A stretch of DNA of 64,000 nucleotides, taken from assembly GCA_949282305.1 (NCBI GenBank), contig CASDPB010000060.1:35254-99253 (forward strand), read 5' to 3'. Below, one piece after another: positions 38,407-47,677 of this stretch (position 1 is the first letter of the stretch; each line of letters starts with the position of its first letter). Under the pieces are notes generated by a model. The model had not been told where the DNA came from. It was given only the letters and a program-made list of their open reading frames with translations, and did not search any database. The position numbers and the translations under genes were made by a program. The stretch is from an uncultured Lentisphaeria bacterium (lineage in GTDB: Bacteria; Verrucomicrobiota; Lentisphaeria; Victivallales; UBA1829).

Positions 38407-38438
38407 AAAGATGTATGGGTATGACCCCATACATCTTT
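38407..38438. terminator. perfect 13-bp hairpin between convergent genes
   Basis: AAAGATGTATGGG (38407-38419), loop TATGAC, then CCCATACATCTTT (38426-38438). It sits between the ends of the glyoxalase and beta-helix genes and could act for both strands, though the T-run is only three bases. Confidence 0.55.
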
Positions 38439-38453
38439 ATGTTTATGGCGAAG

Positions 38454-40814
38454 TTATCTGGCTTTAAATGAATCCTTCTGGAACTGGAAGTTCCGGATAT
38501 GGATTTCCGGTTTCGGGTGTCCGGCGGGATATTTGCATGCGGCGGCCCCGGGCCATTGAATCAGCCAGCCGACATTGCGGATCATGGACACTTCCGGCGT
38601 TTCCGCGTAATAGACCATACACTGTTTCATAGCCGGATGCTGGAAGCAGGTCATTCCCGCATCAATGGCAAGAGTGCCGTTCTTCGTGAAATTATAGATT
38701 AACGGCATACCGTAATATTCTCCACCGTAACGATTGTCGCTTGCATAGAGCCGTCCGTAGTTGTCAAACCAGCGGATATCGTTGGCATAGGGCCAGTCTT
38801 TCACAAAAGGCAGGTGGTTACGTTGGTGGTCCGTCATGGGCATTGGAACGCCAAGCATGTCAGTGATTCGCATATCTCCGCCCAGATTCGTGATGAATGC
38901 GGAACGGTCCATGCGTGCGTTTGTGCTGACCCAGAAATCATGGAGTTCGCTGTGTGCGGCATTGGTAACGAGCCCGTGCACCGGAGAAATGAATACGGAA
39001 CGTTTCAGGAGAAGCTCCGTATGATTGGGAAGGTTTGTCTGTCCGTTGCCGGCAAGAAGAGAAACGGAGCTGTTCAACTGCTGATAGAACAGGCATTTTT
39101 CAATTAATATCTCCGCTTTCGTCTTCACATTTGTCCGGAGTTCAAAACCGTAAGTTCCCGAGACCAGACGCAGGTTCGTCGCCCAGAGTGTCTTCTGATC
39201 CTTCCCCCGGAAAATCGGCGCCTTGATGTCATTCTGCTGAAGCGTGGCAAGTCCGCGTGACATGAAAGCAATTTCAGAAGGGATGTCAAGCGGTTCGGAA
39301 ATGCTGATCAGGACGGGCGGAAGCTCGACCAGCGCCGCGGTGCCCTGCGAGGCGGCTTTCAGTACCCGTTTCATCGAGGCAGTATCATCCGTTTTGGGGT
39401 CGGTATCCATACCGAAGTCAACAGCTTTCAAAGTCCTCCGGAACCGCTTTTTCATATCGTCAGCCGTAATCCTGACACGGGGAACGTAAACGGCGCTGAA
39501 CACTTTTTCCGGCATGGGCTTCCCGATTCTCTTTCTGAGAAAATCGGGCACGTCTGCCGTTGAGATCGTATCACAGCCGGACAGCGTAATATCGTAAGGC
39601 GGTTCTTGATTGAAATAGGACTTGCCGGACAATATTTTTTCATAGGCATCCACATTCTGTTCCGTTTTCTTCAAATCCGCACGGGTTATGTTTTTCGCGC
39701 CGCCCATAAGCATGACCCGCTTCCCGGAAATATCTTTGACGTTCTCAAAATCAATGATATGCGGAATGGAACCTTGGCAGAGAACGATGGGATATTTCCC
39801 GCATTGAACTTTGGTGTTTCTGACAATCAGGTAATCCTGCACTTCGCTTGATTTTTTTCTGCTGTAGGAAAACAGCGGCATCCCGCTTCCATTTTTTATT
39901 GTAAAAGAGGAGTCGTAAACGGAAAGCCGTTGAACAGGATTGTTGAACCATGCCTTTCCGGGAATTGCCCTGTCCGCAGTTGCGGTAAGATTGATGATTG
40001 AGGCTGGCCCTGAGATATTGAATGGTGATGCGGTGGCATCGGCAGATACCTGGACATTGCAGTTTTCTATTACGGCACCGTCACTGTTGAAACGGAAAAT
40101 TTCAGCACAGTTGATGAAATTGCAGTCACTGAATATCATTATCGTGGAGTTGTTGAAATGTTTTTCATTTTCATTGTTTTTCGTCAGAATCGGTTTTTCA
40201 CCCTGCCATTTGACACTGTAAAGCCCATAAGTCGTATCTGAAAAGTTTGTCCTTTGGGGATTCAGAAAGTTATAAGAGTAAAAGACAGTGCCTGAAGAAT
40301 TCTTGAAAACACAGTTTTCCACCGTGAAATCAGACGTATCCTCATTTCCGGTCCATAAAACAATATGACGGTATCCGTTATGGAATTCCAGATTGGTTAT
40401 CTGGACGCGAAATCCCCACTCAATGTATAAAATATCCTTGTCCGATGCCGTCTGCGTAATCTTGCTTCCTTTTTCACCACGCATATAAAGATAAGATCTT
40501 GTAACCAGCGTCGAGCTAATCTTATAGTTTCCTGACGGGAAGAACAGTTCCGGCACGATTACATTTTCCGAAGTGCTTGAAAGTACCGGCAGATTCCCCA
40601 GGTGAGGAGCCCCTGTCAGCATCGGCTGGCGCGCCAGCAAAATGATCTGTTGCTTCTCCCGTATAAAATTCAACGCCCGCTGAATTGCCATTGTGTCGTC
40701 GGTGATTCCATCTCCTTTTGCTCCGAAATCACGCACATTGACTCCCCGTGACCAGTCCGTTGCATTTGCCGCAAACAGGCATAATAGTGCAAAAAACACT
40801 GCATAGAATCGCAT
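38454..40814 (-). CDS. secreted pectate-lyase-like beta-helix protein (paralogue)
   Basis: 786-residue exported protein, signal peptide about 1-19 (ending near FAANA). The beta-helix entry motif is NVRDFGAKGDGITDDTMAIQ, with a later LFFPSGNYKISSTLV. A second, weaker copy begins near 470 (AVDFGMDTDPKTDDTASMKR, ALVELPPVLISI). Overall order, length and even the C-terminal region (DIRWFDNYGRLYASDNRYGG versus the matching NHGRIYCLGNRFGG) follow the protein at 18560-20899, so the two are paralogues. It lies 31 bases after a pseudopilin gene. Confidence 0.85.
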   Translation of the reverse strand: MRFYAVFFALLCLFAANATDWSRGVNVRDFGAKGDGITDDTMAIQRALNFIREKQQIILLARQPMLTGAPHLGNLPVLSSTSENVIVPELFFPSGNYKISSTLVTRSYLYMRGEKGSKITQTASDKDILYIEWGFRVQITNLEFHNGYRHIVLWTGNEDTSDFTVENCVFKNSSGTVFYSYNFLNPQRTNFSDTTYGLYSVKWQGEKPILTKNNENEKHFNNSTIMIFSDCNFINCAEIFRFNSDGAVIENCNVQVSADATASPFNISGPASIINLTATADRAIPGKAWFNNPVQRLSVYDSSFTIKNGSGMPLFSYSRKKSSEVQDYLIVRNTKVQCGKYPIVLCQGSIPHIIDFENVKDISGKRVMLMGGAKNITRADLKKTEQNVDAYEKILSGKSYFNQEPPYDITLSGCDTISTADVPDFLRKRIGKPMPEKVFSAVYVPRVRITADDMKKRFRRTLKAVDFGMDTDPKTDDTASMKRVLKAASQGTAALVELPPVLISISEPLDIPSEIAFMSRGLATLQQNDIKAPIFRGKDQKTLWATNLRLVSGTYGFELRTNVKTKAEILIEKCLFYQQLNSSVSLLAGNGQTNLPNHTELLLKRSVFISPVHGLVTNAAHSELHDFWVSTNARMDRSAFITNLGGDMRITDMLGVPMPMTDHQRNHLPFVKDWPYANDIRWFDNYGRLYASDNRYGGEYYGMPLIYNFTKNGTLAIDAGMTCFQHPAMKQCMVYYAETPEVSMIRNVGWLIQWPGAAACKYPAGHPKPEIHIRNFQFQKDSFKAR

Positions 40815-40845
40815 TTGTCTGCCTTTCTCTTTTGAGTATTATTCT

Positions 40846-41616
40846 TTAGTCGGTATAATCGGATTTAAGAGGATCATACCAGTTCAATCTTGAATTCAAG
40901 GTATTTTTTCTTAACCACTGCGGGACATTTTCCACATGACCATCCATCATCAGGAGGTTGGCGCTTCCTTTGATTTTCTGTCTGCTCATGGTGCCTCCGC
41001 CGTCATGGGGCGATGCGATCCACATTGGTTTAACTGTTCCCCCGTAATCAACGGAAAAATATGCAACTCCTCGCCAGTATGTAAATTCTTTGTCAAGTGT
41101 TTCAGCCGTAACAACCTTGCGTGATGTATTTTTGCCGCGTGTTGCCTTGAACGGCACAGCATTCAGATCCACTCCAGTGCCGCCTCCGAGATAATCCATA
41201 TTATAGCCGTAAGTAACAGAAGAAAAATGGTTGTTCAGCTCTGGATTTTCTATAAAACTGTTTTCCCCGACCATGGCAGGTGACTTGCACTCCGGGGCAA
41301 TGCTGGGACAGAGAAATACTTTGAGTCCCGTTATATATTTGTTATTCCACAACTGCCATGAGTAATTATCATAAGATTGATCACCGGCATTTCCTGTGTA
41401 GTAATAACGGCTGTAAGGCATGTAAAAATCATTGAAATCGTTTAAATAACTTGCAAATCCCATTCCGATTTGCTTCTGATTCGACATGCAGTTTGCCTGT
41501 CGCGCCTTTTCTCTTGCCTGATTCAGCGCTGGAAGAAGCATTCCCGCAAGAATGGCGATGATTGCAACTACGACCAGCAATTCTATCAGCGTGAAAAAAT
41601 TCTGCCCCCTTTTCAT
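40846..41616 (-). CDS. pseudopilin-like protein
   Basis: 256-residue protein, leader MKRGQNF then [20 protein letters not shown] with the conserved Glu, followed by [17 protein letters not shown]. The end has [15 protein letters not shown], a degenerate version of the DG motif of its relatives. The residue before the core is Phe rather than Gly. ATG 41616 has AAGGTGAT upstream. An alternative ATG at 41685 with AAGGAGG would add 23 residues and overlap the LacI gene by 41 bases. It lies between a LacI gene and a secreted beta-helix gene, the same order as at 18.5-23 kb. Confidence 0.85.
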   Translation of the reverse strand: MKRGQNFFTLIELLVVVAIIAILAGMLLPALNQAREKARQANCMSNQKQIGMGFASYLNDFNDFYMPYSRYYYTGNAGDQSYDNYSWQLWNNKYITGLKVFLCPSIAPECKSPAMVGENSFIENPELNNHFSSVTYGYNMDYLGGGTGVDLNAVPFKATRGKNTSRKVVTAETLDKEFTYWRGVAYFSVDYGGTVKPMWIASPHDGGGTMSRQKIKGSANLLMMDGHVENVPQWLRKNTLNSRLNWYDPLKSDYTD

Positions 41617-41644
41617 GATGATCACCTTGTGCCTCATTTGTTTT

Positions 41645-42784
41645 TCAAACGGGAGTTTCGTTTGCTCCTTGAATGTGGCTTGCATATTGCCTCCTTATCT
41701 TGATATTTTCATATTGTCGTAGATTTTGTTCCCATGTCATTTCGAGAGAGGGACGGTCATCGTAGACCGGGAATTCCTTCAGCATCTCATTCTTTTTCCC
41801 GCAGCTTGCCGACGGATAAAAATAGGGCGTGACCGCCGTCATTGCCGGCTCGGAATCGCAGTTTCCCTCCTGAATGCGTTTCAACATCAGCTCGACGGTC
41901 AGTTCCGCCTTTTTCCGGATGGGCTGGATGACCGTTGCAAGCGGAACTGCGCAGAGATCGCAGAACGCGAGACCGTCGTAACCCACGACCTTGACTTGAT
42001 CCGGCACCCGGATGCCGTAATCCAGCATGGTGGCGACCAGACGCCCCGCAAAATAGTCGTTGCAGCAGAAGATCACATCCGGTGCAATTCTCTTCAAGCG
42101 CCGGACGATCTCCTCCGCCTTGCCGTTGCATTCTTCCACAGTCAATGCGGAGAGTGGTTTTCCATACTGTTCAAATGCCTTTTTCAGTCCATCGAATTTC
42201 TCCCTGCCCGGATTGGAGAAAATGCTCTTATTATGGAACGACGACAGATAAACCCCTTTCCGGCAGCCTTGTTTCAGAAGATGTTCCGCTGCCAGAAAAG
42301 TTCCCGCCGCATGGTCAATGAAAATATCGGCATTTTCGATTCGTGCCGGCGGGCTGAAGACGGACGGTATCAGTGCATGAAAGCCCGCTTCCGCAAGCGG
42401 ATTATACGCCGTCGTGACAATCAGACCGTCGATCCCCTTGCCGAGCAGATCCCGGACAGCCCGTTCCGCCGCCTCTTTGTTGATTCCATAGGAGGTGATC
42501 AGATTGTAGCCGTGACGGTCGAACGCCTGACTGAGTTCATTGAAATAAGTCTGTTCCTCGACGTATGCGTAAGGTGCGCCGTAAACGCCGATGGTATGGT
42601 TTGCCACGCCTTTCAGATGCCGTGCCGCCTGATTCGGAATATAGTTCAGGAGCTTGGCGATATGCAGAATCCGGCTGCGCATCTTTTCCGAAACCTTGCT
42701 GGTTCCTTTCGGATTCAGAGCCGCGGCAACAGCCTGCCGTGAGACTCCGGCGGCGCGTGCGATGTCATTCATTGTGACCGGCAT
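41645..42784 (-). CDS. LacI-family transcriptional regulator
   Basis: 379-residue LacI/GalR regulator: [20 protein letters not shown] and [13 protein letters not shown] form the DNA-binding head and hinge. The sensor domain includes [55 protein letters not shown] and [20 protein letters not shown]. The hinge region NQAARHLKG lacks the usual second Ala-Leu pair but is otherwise typical. It probably represses its own gene and the downstream pseudopilin-beta-helix pair. It is only distantly similar to the regulator at 21873. Confidence 0.92.
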   Translation of the reverse strand: MPVTMNDIARAAGVSRQAVAAALNPKGTSKVSEKMRSRILHIAKLLNYIPNQAARHLKGVANHTIGVYGAPYAYVEEQTYFNELSQAFDRHGYNLITSYGINKEAAERAVRDLLGKGIDGLIVTTAYNPLAEAGFHALIPSVFSPPARIENADIFIDHAAGTFLAAEHLLKQGCRKGVYLSSFHNKSIFSNPGREKFDGLKKAFEQYGKPLSALTVEECNGKAEEIVRRLKRIAPDVIFCCNDYFAGRLVATMLDYGIRVPDQVKVVGYDGLAFCDLCAVPLATVIQPIRKKAELTVELMLKRIQEGNCDSEPAMTAVTPYFYPSASCGKKNEMLKEFPVYDDRPSLEMTWEQNLRQYENIKIRRQYASHIQGANETPV

Positions 42785-42816
42785 ATCCTGCTTCCTCTGC
42801 TGTTTGCTGTCTTGTA

Positions 42817-42863
42817 AATTGCTCGTGCAATTAAATTATAGTATAAAACTGCCGCTTTGTCAA
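42817..42863 (-). promoter_or_regulatory. consensus promoter with LacI-type operator
   Basis: On the minus strand TTGACA (42858-42863), 17 bases, TATAAT (42835-42840) is a perfect sigma-70 promoter. The palindrome AATTGC-ACGA-GCAATT (42817-42832) follows and overlaps the expected start site. The rest of the 281-base gap holds no gene. Confidence 0.72.
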
Positions 42864-43065
42864 GGGGCGGAGTGAAAAAAATAAGATTTTTCTTCCGGCG
42901 GAAAAGGAGGCTCCCCGCAGAATTCCGGAAGAAAAGACCGGGGACAGCCGATTCGTTTTTCCGTTTCTGAACGGTTTCTTTCCTTTCCGGTTTCCGGGCA
43001 GACTCATCCTCTGCGACAAGCAGGAAGGAGGGAAAGGGCAGACAATCCCCGCACTTGCCTCCGCT

Positions 43066-45621
43066 TTATTCCCGCGGCTTCCCCGGCGTGACAAGCGCCA
43101 TGACTTTGCCCGGGACGGAGAGATATTTTCTGATGATCCGGTTTGTCTGTTTCAATGTCAGCTTTTCCAGTGCCTCGCGTTTGCGGACAGCCTCCAGATA
43201 GCCTTTTCCCGTAAATTCTCCTGTCACCGCCGCCACAAGGCGTTTGTCGGGCGATTGCATGGAGTTGTCCAGGCGATAAAGAATCGCGGCTTTTGCATCT
43301 GCGAATTCCTGATCCGAAAGTCCCTGCGCGGTTACGCGGCGGATCTCTTCATGGAAGAGCGTTTCAAGTTTTCCGGCGGATTCCGCATTGGTTCCGGCAT
43401 AATACGCTACGCACCCGGCATTGATTCCCGGCATGTTGACGCAGCCGGTATAATAGGCTAGCCCGTTCCGGTTGCGGACGCTTTGGAAGAGATGCGAGGA
43501 CATGGTGGAGCTCGCCGTCTTCAGGATGTCGAGCGCAAGCACATCATCGGAATCGGCGCATGGCCCCGGCATTCCGAGGAACATGACCGCCTGCGCTTTT
43601 GCCAGTTTCAGCACCTTGCGGACCGCTTTTTCCGGAAATGCGGGAGGTGCGGGATCTTTCAGTTCCGTCTTGTTCCATCGGCAGGAGGCGATGATTTTGG
43701 AAACCAGGTCTTCCGCTTCCTTTTCCGTGAGGTCGCCGGACACTCCGAAAATCGCTTTTGAGGCATTGAGACAGAGCTTCCTGTATGCCGCGGCGAGCGA
43801 CGAGGCTTTTATCCCGGCGATGCTGCGGATGCTCTCCTCCAGCGTTTCGCCGTAAGGGTGCTTCCTGAAGAGGGAACTCATCAGCAGATTTTCCGCAAGC
43901 CCGTCCGGTGCACTTTGCCTGACTTTGAGTTCCTCAAGAATTGCGGTGCGCTCCCGTTCGACCGCCTTTTCCCGGAACAATGGAGCGGACAGGAGGTCGC
44001 AGAGGAGTTCCCCCGCCAGGGGAAGCTGGTCTTTCGGGCAGTTGACCGCAATGCGGAGCGACGCGGTACCCGCGGATACGACAAGGTCGATTGCATGACT
44101 GTCGAGAAGTTCATTGAACTCTTTCTCCGAATGTTTCCGGCATCCGGCGGGCAGAGTCGCCGCAATGAGTTTTGTAATGCCGCGCATGGCTTCGCCCTCG
44201 TAACAGACGCCGCCGGGCAGCATGAAAAACAGGTCGACCAGCGGGAGCGCGGCGTCGTGCAGGTAAATCATTTTCTGTCCGCCTTCCAGCTTTTTCATGA
44301 CGGGCTGTTCCGTTGCGGCAGTCGTCGCCTTCGCTTTCTTTCTGCGGACTTTGGACTCCAGCGGAAGCATGTGCACCAGGGCCGCTTTCCGCTGCCGGAA
44401 ATACTGCCGCCCGATTCTGATGAGATCATCCTTTGTGACATTTTGCATTGCGGGCAGGTATTCGTCCGCGGCTTCGATGCCGCCTCCGTTCAGAACCGCA
44501 TTCCCGACGATCTGCGCGAGCCCCGTCTCCGTGCGCATGGCGCGCAGGTAGTCCGCGGTCTGCTGGGTGATTGTCCGTTCGATTTCCTGTTCCGTGGGGC
44601 CGTTTTCCGTGAGTTCGTCAAGGATGCGGAACGTTTTGTCCGTGAGCTGTTCCCGGTTTTCTTCAAGACATGCGGCTGCGAAACCGGCGAGTCCCGAAAC
44701 ATTCAGCGAATACAGATAGGAGCTGATGTCGAGAGCGAGCTCTTTTTCGTTTTTGAGGATTGCCGCCAGACGTGAACTTTCGCTGCCTCCGAAGATGTCG
44801 CAGAATGCTTCGACTGCCGGAATGTCGGGATGCGTGGAGGGCGGGAGCTGCCAGGCGCATGCCGTGCGCGTCATGGGGTCGTTGAAACGGATCATCGTCT
44901 CCCGTTTTGCCGCAACCGGCGGCTCCTGCGGCAGGAATGGCTCCGCCAGCGAGCCCATCTTCCAGCTGCCCGCCTGTCTGTTCAGGATTTCCATGATCCT
45001 GTCGGGATCGACGTCTCCTGCAATGACATAGAAGGTTCTGCCCGGTGTATAGCGTTTCGCATGATAAGCGCACATGATTTCCCGTGTGACGGTTTCGATT
45101 TTTTCCCGATAGCCGCTAATTGGATAGCGTATGGGATGAACCAGATACAGTTCCTCCATAAGTTTTTTATACAGGACGCTGTCCGGATTATCCAGATACA
45201 TGTCGCATTCCCGCAGGATCACATCCTTCTCGGAGAGGAACTTTTCTTCGGGGAACAGCGGATTTCTCAGCATGTCGTCCACCATTTCGATTCCCTTTGC
45301 GGCATGTGCGGCGGGGAGATTGATATAGTAGACCGTATGTGTTTTCGAGGTATAGGCGTTCAGGCAGCCGCCGAGGTGCGTCACGGTGTCGGAAACCGCG
45401 CTGCCGGGAAACTTTTCCGTTCCCTGAAACAGCATGTGTTCGAGGAAATGGGAGAGCCCGCACCCGAGGTATTCGTTTTCGTGGATGCTCCCCGTGGCGA
45501 CCCATGCCTGCACGGTGACTGTCGGAGCTTCATTCTTCTGGATGACGTAAGCACGCAGTCCATTGTCGAACAATGCCGAGCGGACTTTGCCGGAAATGCG
45601 GGGAAAAACCATTTTCTTCAA
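43066..45621 (-). CDS. M16-family zinc protease, two-domain (insulinase-like)
   Basis: 851-residue protein with two fused M16 halves. The active N-terminal half has the inverted zinc motif HFLEH (about 58-62) and the third ligand Glu about 76 residues later in VILRECDMY. The C-terminal half (from about 450, MIYLHDAALPLVDLFFMLPG) lacks the motif, as in PqqL/pitrilysin types. No signal peptide. The start is uncertain: TTG 45621 has AAGGA at 9 bases; ATG 45612 is possible. It follows the Minf_1886-type gene closely and may be co-transcribed. Confidence 0.9.
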   Translation of the reverse strand: MKKMVFPRISGKVRSALFDNGLRAYVIQKNEAPTVTVQAWVATGSIHENEYLGCGLSHFLEHMLFQGTEKFPGSAVSDTVTHLGGCLNAYTSKTHTVYYINLPAAHAAKGIEMVDDMLRNPLFPEEKFLSEKDVILRECDMYLDNPDSVLYKKLMEELYLVHPIRYPISGYREKIETVTREIMCAYHAKRYTPGRTFYVIAGDVDPDRIMEILNRQAGSWKMGSLAEPFLPQEPPVAAKRETMIRFNDPMTRTACAWQLPPSTHPDIPAVEAFCDIFGGSESSRLAAILKNEKELALDISSYLYSLNVSGLAGFAAACLEENREQLTDKTFRILDELTENGPTEQEIERTITQQTADYLRAMRTETGLAQIVGNAVLNGGGIEAADEYLPAMQNVTKDDLIRIGRQYFRQRKAALVHMLPLESKVRRKKAKATTAATEQPVMKKLEGGQKMIYLHDAALPLVDLFFMLPGGVCYEGEAMRGITKLIAATLPAGCRKHSEKEFNELLDSHAIDLVVSAGTASLRIAVNCPKDQLPLAGELLCDLLSAPLFREKAVERERTAILEELKVRQSAPDGLAENLLMSSLFRKHPYGETLEESIRSIAGIKASSLAAAYRKLCLNASKAIFGVSGDLTEKEAEDLVSKIIASCRWNKTELKDPAPPAFPEKAVRKVLKLAKAQAVMFLGMPGPCADSDDVLALDILKTASSTMSSHLFQSVRNRNGLAYYTGCVNMPGINAGCVAYYAGTNAESAGKLETLFHEEIRRVTAQGLSDQEFADAKAAILYRLDNSMQSPDKRLVAAVTGEFTGKGYLEAVRKREALEKLTLKQTNRIIRKYLSVPGKVMALVTPGKPRE

Positions 45622-45636
45622 TGTGGGCAATCCTTG

Positions 45637-46059
45637 TTATGCAATGATGGGCGGTTTTACGGATGGAATGTTCCGCGACTCCTCGTCGAGCTTCTGCCGC
45701 AGGAATCCGGGGATGTCGGGATAGCAGTTGAAGTCGGAACGGGAATCCTCCGGGCTTGCGGAAAGCAGCTCCACCTGAATCATGTTGTAGACGATGTTGC
45801 CGATGTCCCTGCCTTCCATGATGCCCCAGTCCTCCAGAACGTCCGGCGCGAGCGGCCCGAACTGTTCAAACGCATAAGCCATGGCGCCCGCCACGAGTTC
45901 CTGCCCGGAAATATGGCGGGAGCCGCGCGGATTTTTCGCACGGTCCGTCTTATGGATGGTATAAGATACGGCATCGCTGATAAATTCGTATGCGGACGAA
46001 TGATAACGTTTGTCGTTTTCGACGATCCTGCATACCGCCTGTGTGAATTTCTCGTCCAT
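45637..46059 (-). CDS. Minf_1886-family conserved protein
   Basis: 140-residue protein matching the planctomycete/verrucomicrobial conserved family Minf_1886: YHSSAYEFISDAVSYTIHKT, RHISGQELVAGAMAYAFEQF, GPLAPDVLEDWGI and IGNIVYNMIQVELLS are the recognisable blocks. Function unknown; phylogenetically it is a PVC marker. ATG 46059 has GGAGG upstream and gives the usual family length. Confidence 0.82.
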   Translation of the reverse strand: MDEKFTQAVCRIVENDKRYHSSAYEFISDAVSYTIHKTDRAKNPRGSRHISGQELVAGAMAYAFEQFGPLAPDVLEDWGIMEGRDIGNIVYNMIQVELLSASPEDSRSDFNCYPDIPGFLRQKLDEESRNIPSVKPPIIA

Positions 46060-46146
46060 GACTTCCACGCCTCCGGATAACAATTCCATGAAACTGCTTA
46101 ATATACAACGTCTGCCGCCCGCTGGCAAGTCCGTTTTCATTTATTG

Positions 46147-46237
46147 TTTCCATGTCGGATGAATTTTCCCGTTTTTCCGGGAAACATGGAAAATTTTCGA
46201 GTTGTTCATTGAAAAACATGGAAAATGACGGTATCTT
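46147..46237 (+). promoter_or_regulatory. argG promoter with repeated operator-like element
   Basis: TTGAAA (46209-46214), 17 bases, TATCTT (46232-46237). The 13-mer AAACATGGAAAAT occurs at 46182-46194 and again at 46214-46226, 32 bases apart (about three helical turns), the second inside the promoter spacer. TTTCCATG at 46147-46154 is a partial inverted third copy. The element is unlike known ArgR boxes. Confidence 0.55.
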
Positions 46238-46276
46238 GTATGGTGCAATTTCAAAAAATCGGAAGGAGATTTGAAA

Positions 46277-47479
46277 ATGAAGGTTGTAGTAGCTTATTCC
46301 GGCGGTCTTGACACGTCGGTCATTGTGAAGTGGGTCAAGGAGACCTATAACGCCGAAGTCATTGCCTATTGCGCGGACGTCGGACAGGAAGAGGAACTGA
46401 CCGGCCTTGACAAGAAGGCCATCGCCACCGGCGCCTCCAAGTGCTATATTGATGACATCCGCGAAGAGTTTGCAAGAGATTTTATTTTCCCCATGATGCA
46501 GGCGAACGCGATCTACGAAGGCACTTATCTGCTCGGCACCTCCATTGCGCGACCGTTGATCGGCAAGAAGCTGATCGAAGTTGCACGCAGGGAAGGCGCG
46601 GACGCAATCTGCCACGGCGCGACCGGAAAAGGAAACGACCAGGTCCGTTTCGAGCTTACCGCCTACGCGATGGAACCCAATATCAAGATCATTGCCGCAT
46701 GGCGCGATCCGAACTGGAAGTTCCATGCCCGCACCGAGATGATCGAATATGCCCACAAGAACGGCATTCCGGTGACTTCCACCGCGGCGAAACCTTACAG
46801 CATGGACCGCAATCTGCTCCACATCTCTTTTGAGGGCGGCATCCTTGAAGATCCGTGGAACGCATGTCCCGAGTCCGTCTCCGTTCTGACGACTCCGCTT
46901 TCCCAGACTCCGGATACGCCGGAGGAAGTGGTCATTGAATTCGACAAGGGAATTCCGGTCAAGGTGAACGGCGAGGCGCTTTCGCCCGCGGCACTGATGA
47001 AGAAGCTGAACGTCCTCGGCGGCAGACATTGCGTCGGCAAGATCGACATCGTGGAAAACAGATACGTCGGCATGAAGTCCCGCGGCGTCTATGAGACCCC
47101 CGGAGGAACGATTCTCCACCATGCGCACCGCGCAATGGAATCCATCACGATGGACCGCGAGGTCATGCACCTGCGCGATTCCCTGATTCCGGCTTATGCG
47201 AAGATGGTCTACAACGGATTCTGGTATGCTCCCGAACGTGAAATGCTTCAGGCGGCGATCACGGAGAGCCAGAAGTTCGTCACAGGCGAAGTCCGTGTGA
47301 TGCTTTTCAAGGGCGCGTGCCATGTCAACGGCAGACGTTCTCCCTACAGCCTGTACGACGAGGAACTTTCCACATTCGAGAAGGACGACGTCTACAATCA
47401 GCAGGATGCGACGGGCTTCATCCGTCTCAATGCCCTGCGTCTCCGCACGCTCGCCAAGAGCGGGCAGAAACGTTATTGA
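46277..47479 (+). CDS. argG: argininosuccinate synthase
   Basis: Joins citrulline and aspartate with ATP to form argininosuccinate in arginine synthesis. The 400-residue length and motifs are standard: N-terminal P-loop [31 protein letters not shown], the [15 protein letters not shown] block and [16 protein letters not shown] 46277 follows AAGGAG at 8 bases; the TTG two codons before is not used. Flanked by an operator-like promoter and a strong terminator, so it is a single-gene unit. Confidence 0.97.
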   Translation: MKVVVAYSGGLDTSVIVKWVKETYNAEVIAYCADVGQEEELTGLDKKAIATGASKCYIDDIREEFARDFIFPMMQANAIYEGTYLLGTSIARPLIGKKLIEVARREGADAICHGATGKGNDQVRFELTAYAMEPNIKIIAAWRDPNWKFHARTEMIEYAHKNGIPVTSTAAKPYSMDRNLLHISFEGGILEDPWNACPESVSVLTTPLSQTPDTPEEVVIEFDKGIPVKVNGEALSPAALMKKLNVLGGRHCVGKIDIVENRYVGMKSRGVYETPGGTILHHAHRAMESITMDREVMHLRDSLIPAYAKMVYNGFWYAPEREMLQAAITESQKFVTGEVRVMLFKGACHVNGRRSPYSLYDEELSTFEKDDVYNQQDATGFIRLNALRLRTLAKSGQKRY

Positions 47480-47498
47480 TGACTGCGTGATTCCTGAA

Positions 47499-47530
47499 AA
47501 TGCCGGACTCGAAAGGGTTCGGCATTTTTT
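47499..47530 (+). terminator. rho-independent terminator of argG
   Basis: AATGCCGGACTC, loop GAAA, GGGTTCGGCATT form a 12-bp stem (two G-T pairs), followed by six T. Confidence 0.9.
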
Positions 47531-47677
47531 ATGCCCGGAATACCGGGGATTGAGGGCGGCGGACCGGAGGTTCCGCGTTGCCGTTCCCGGAAAAATATTT
47601 TCCCGTACGCTTGAAAATTGTTTGAAACAGGTTATTTTTCCGTATCAAATGAATTGAACAGGAGAATAGGTTCTGAT

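Noticed and set aside
45950..47323. 457-codon minus-strand open frame
   Set aside because: Antisense to argG, which is certain.
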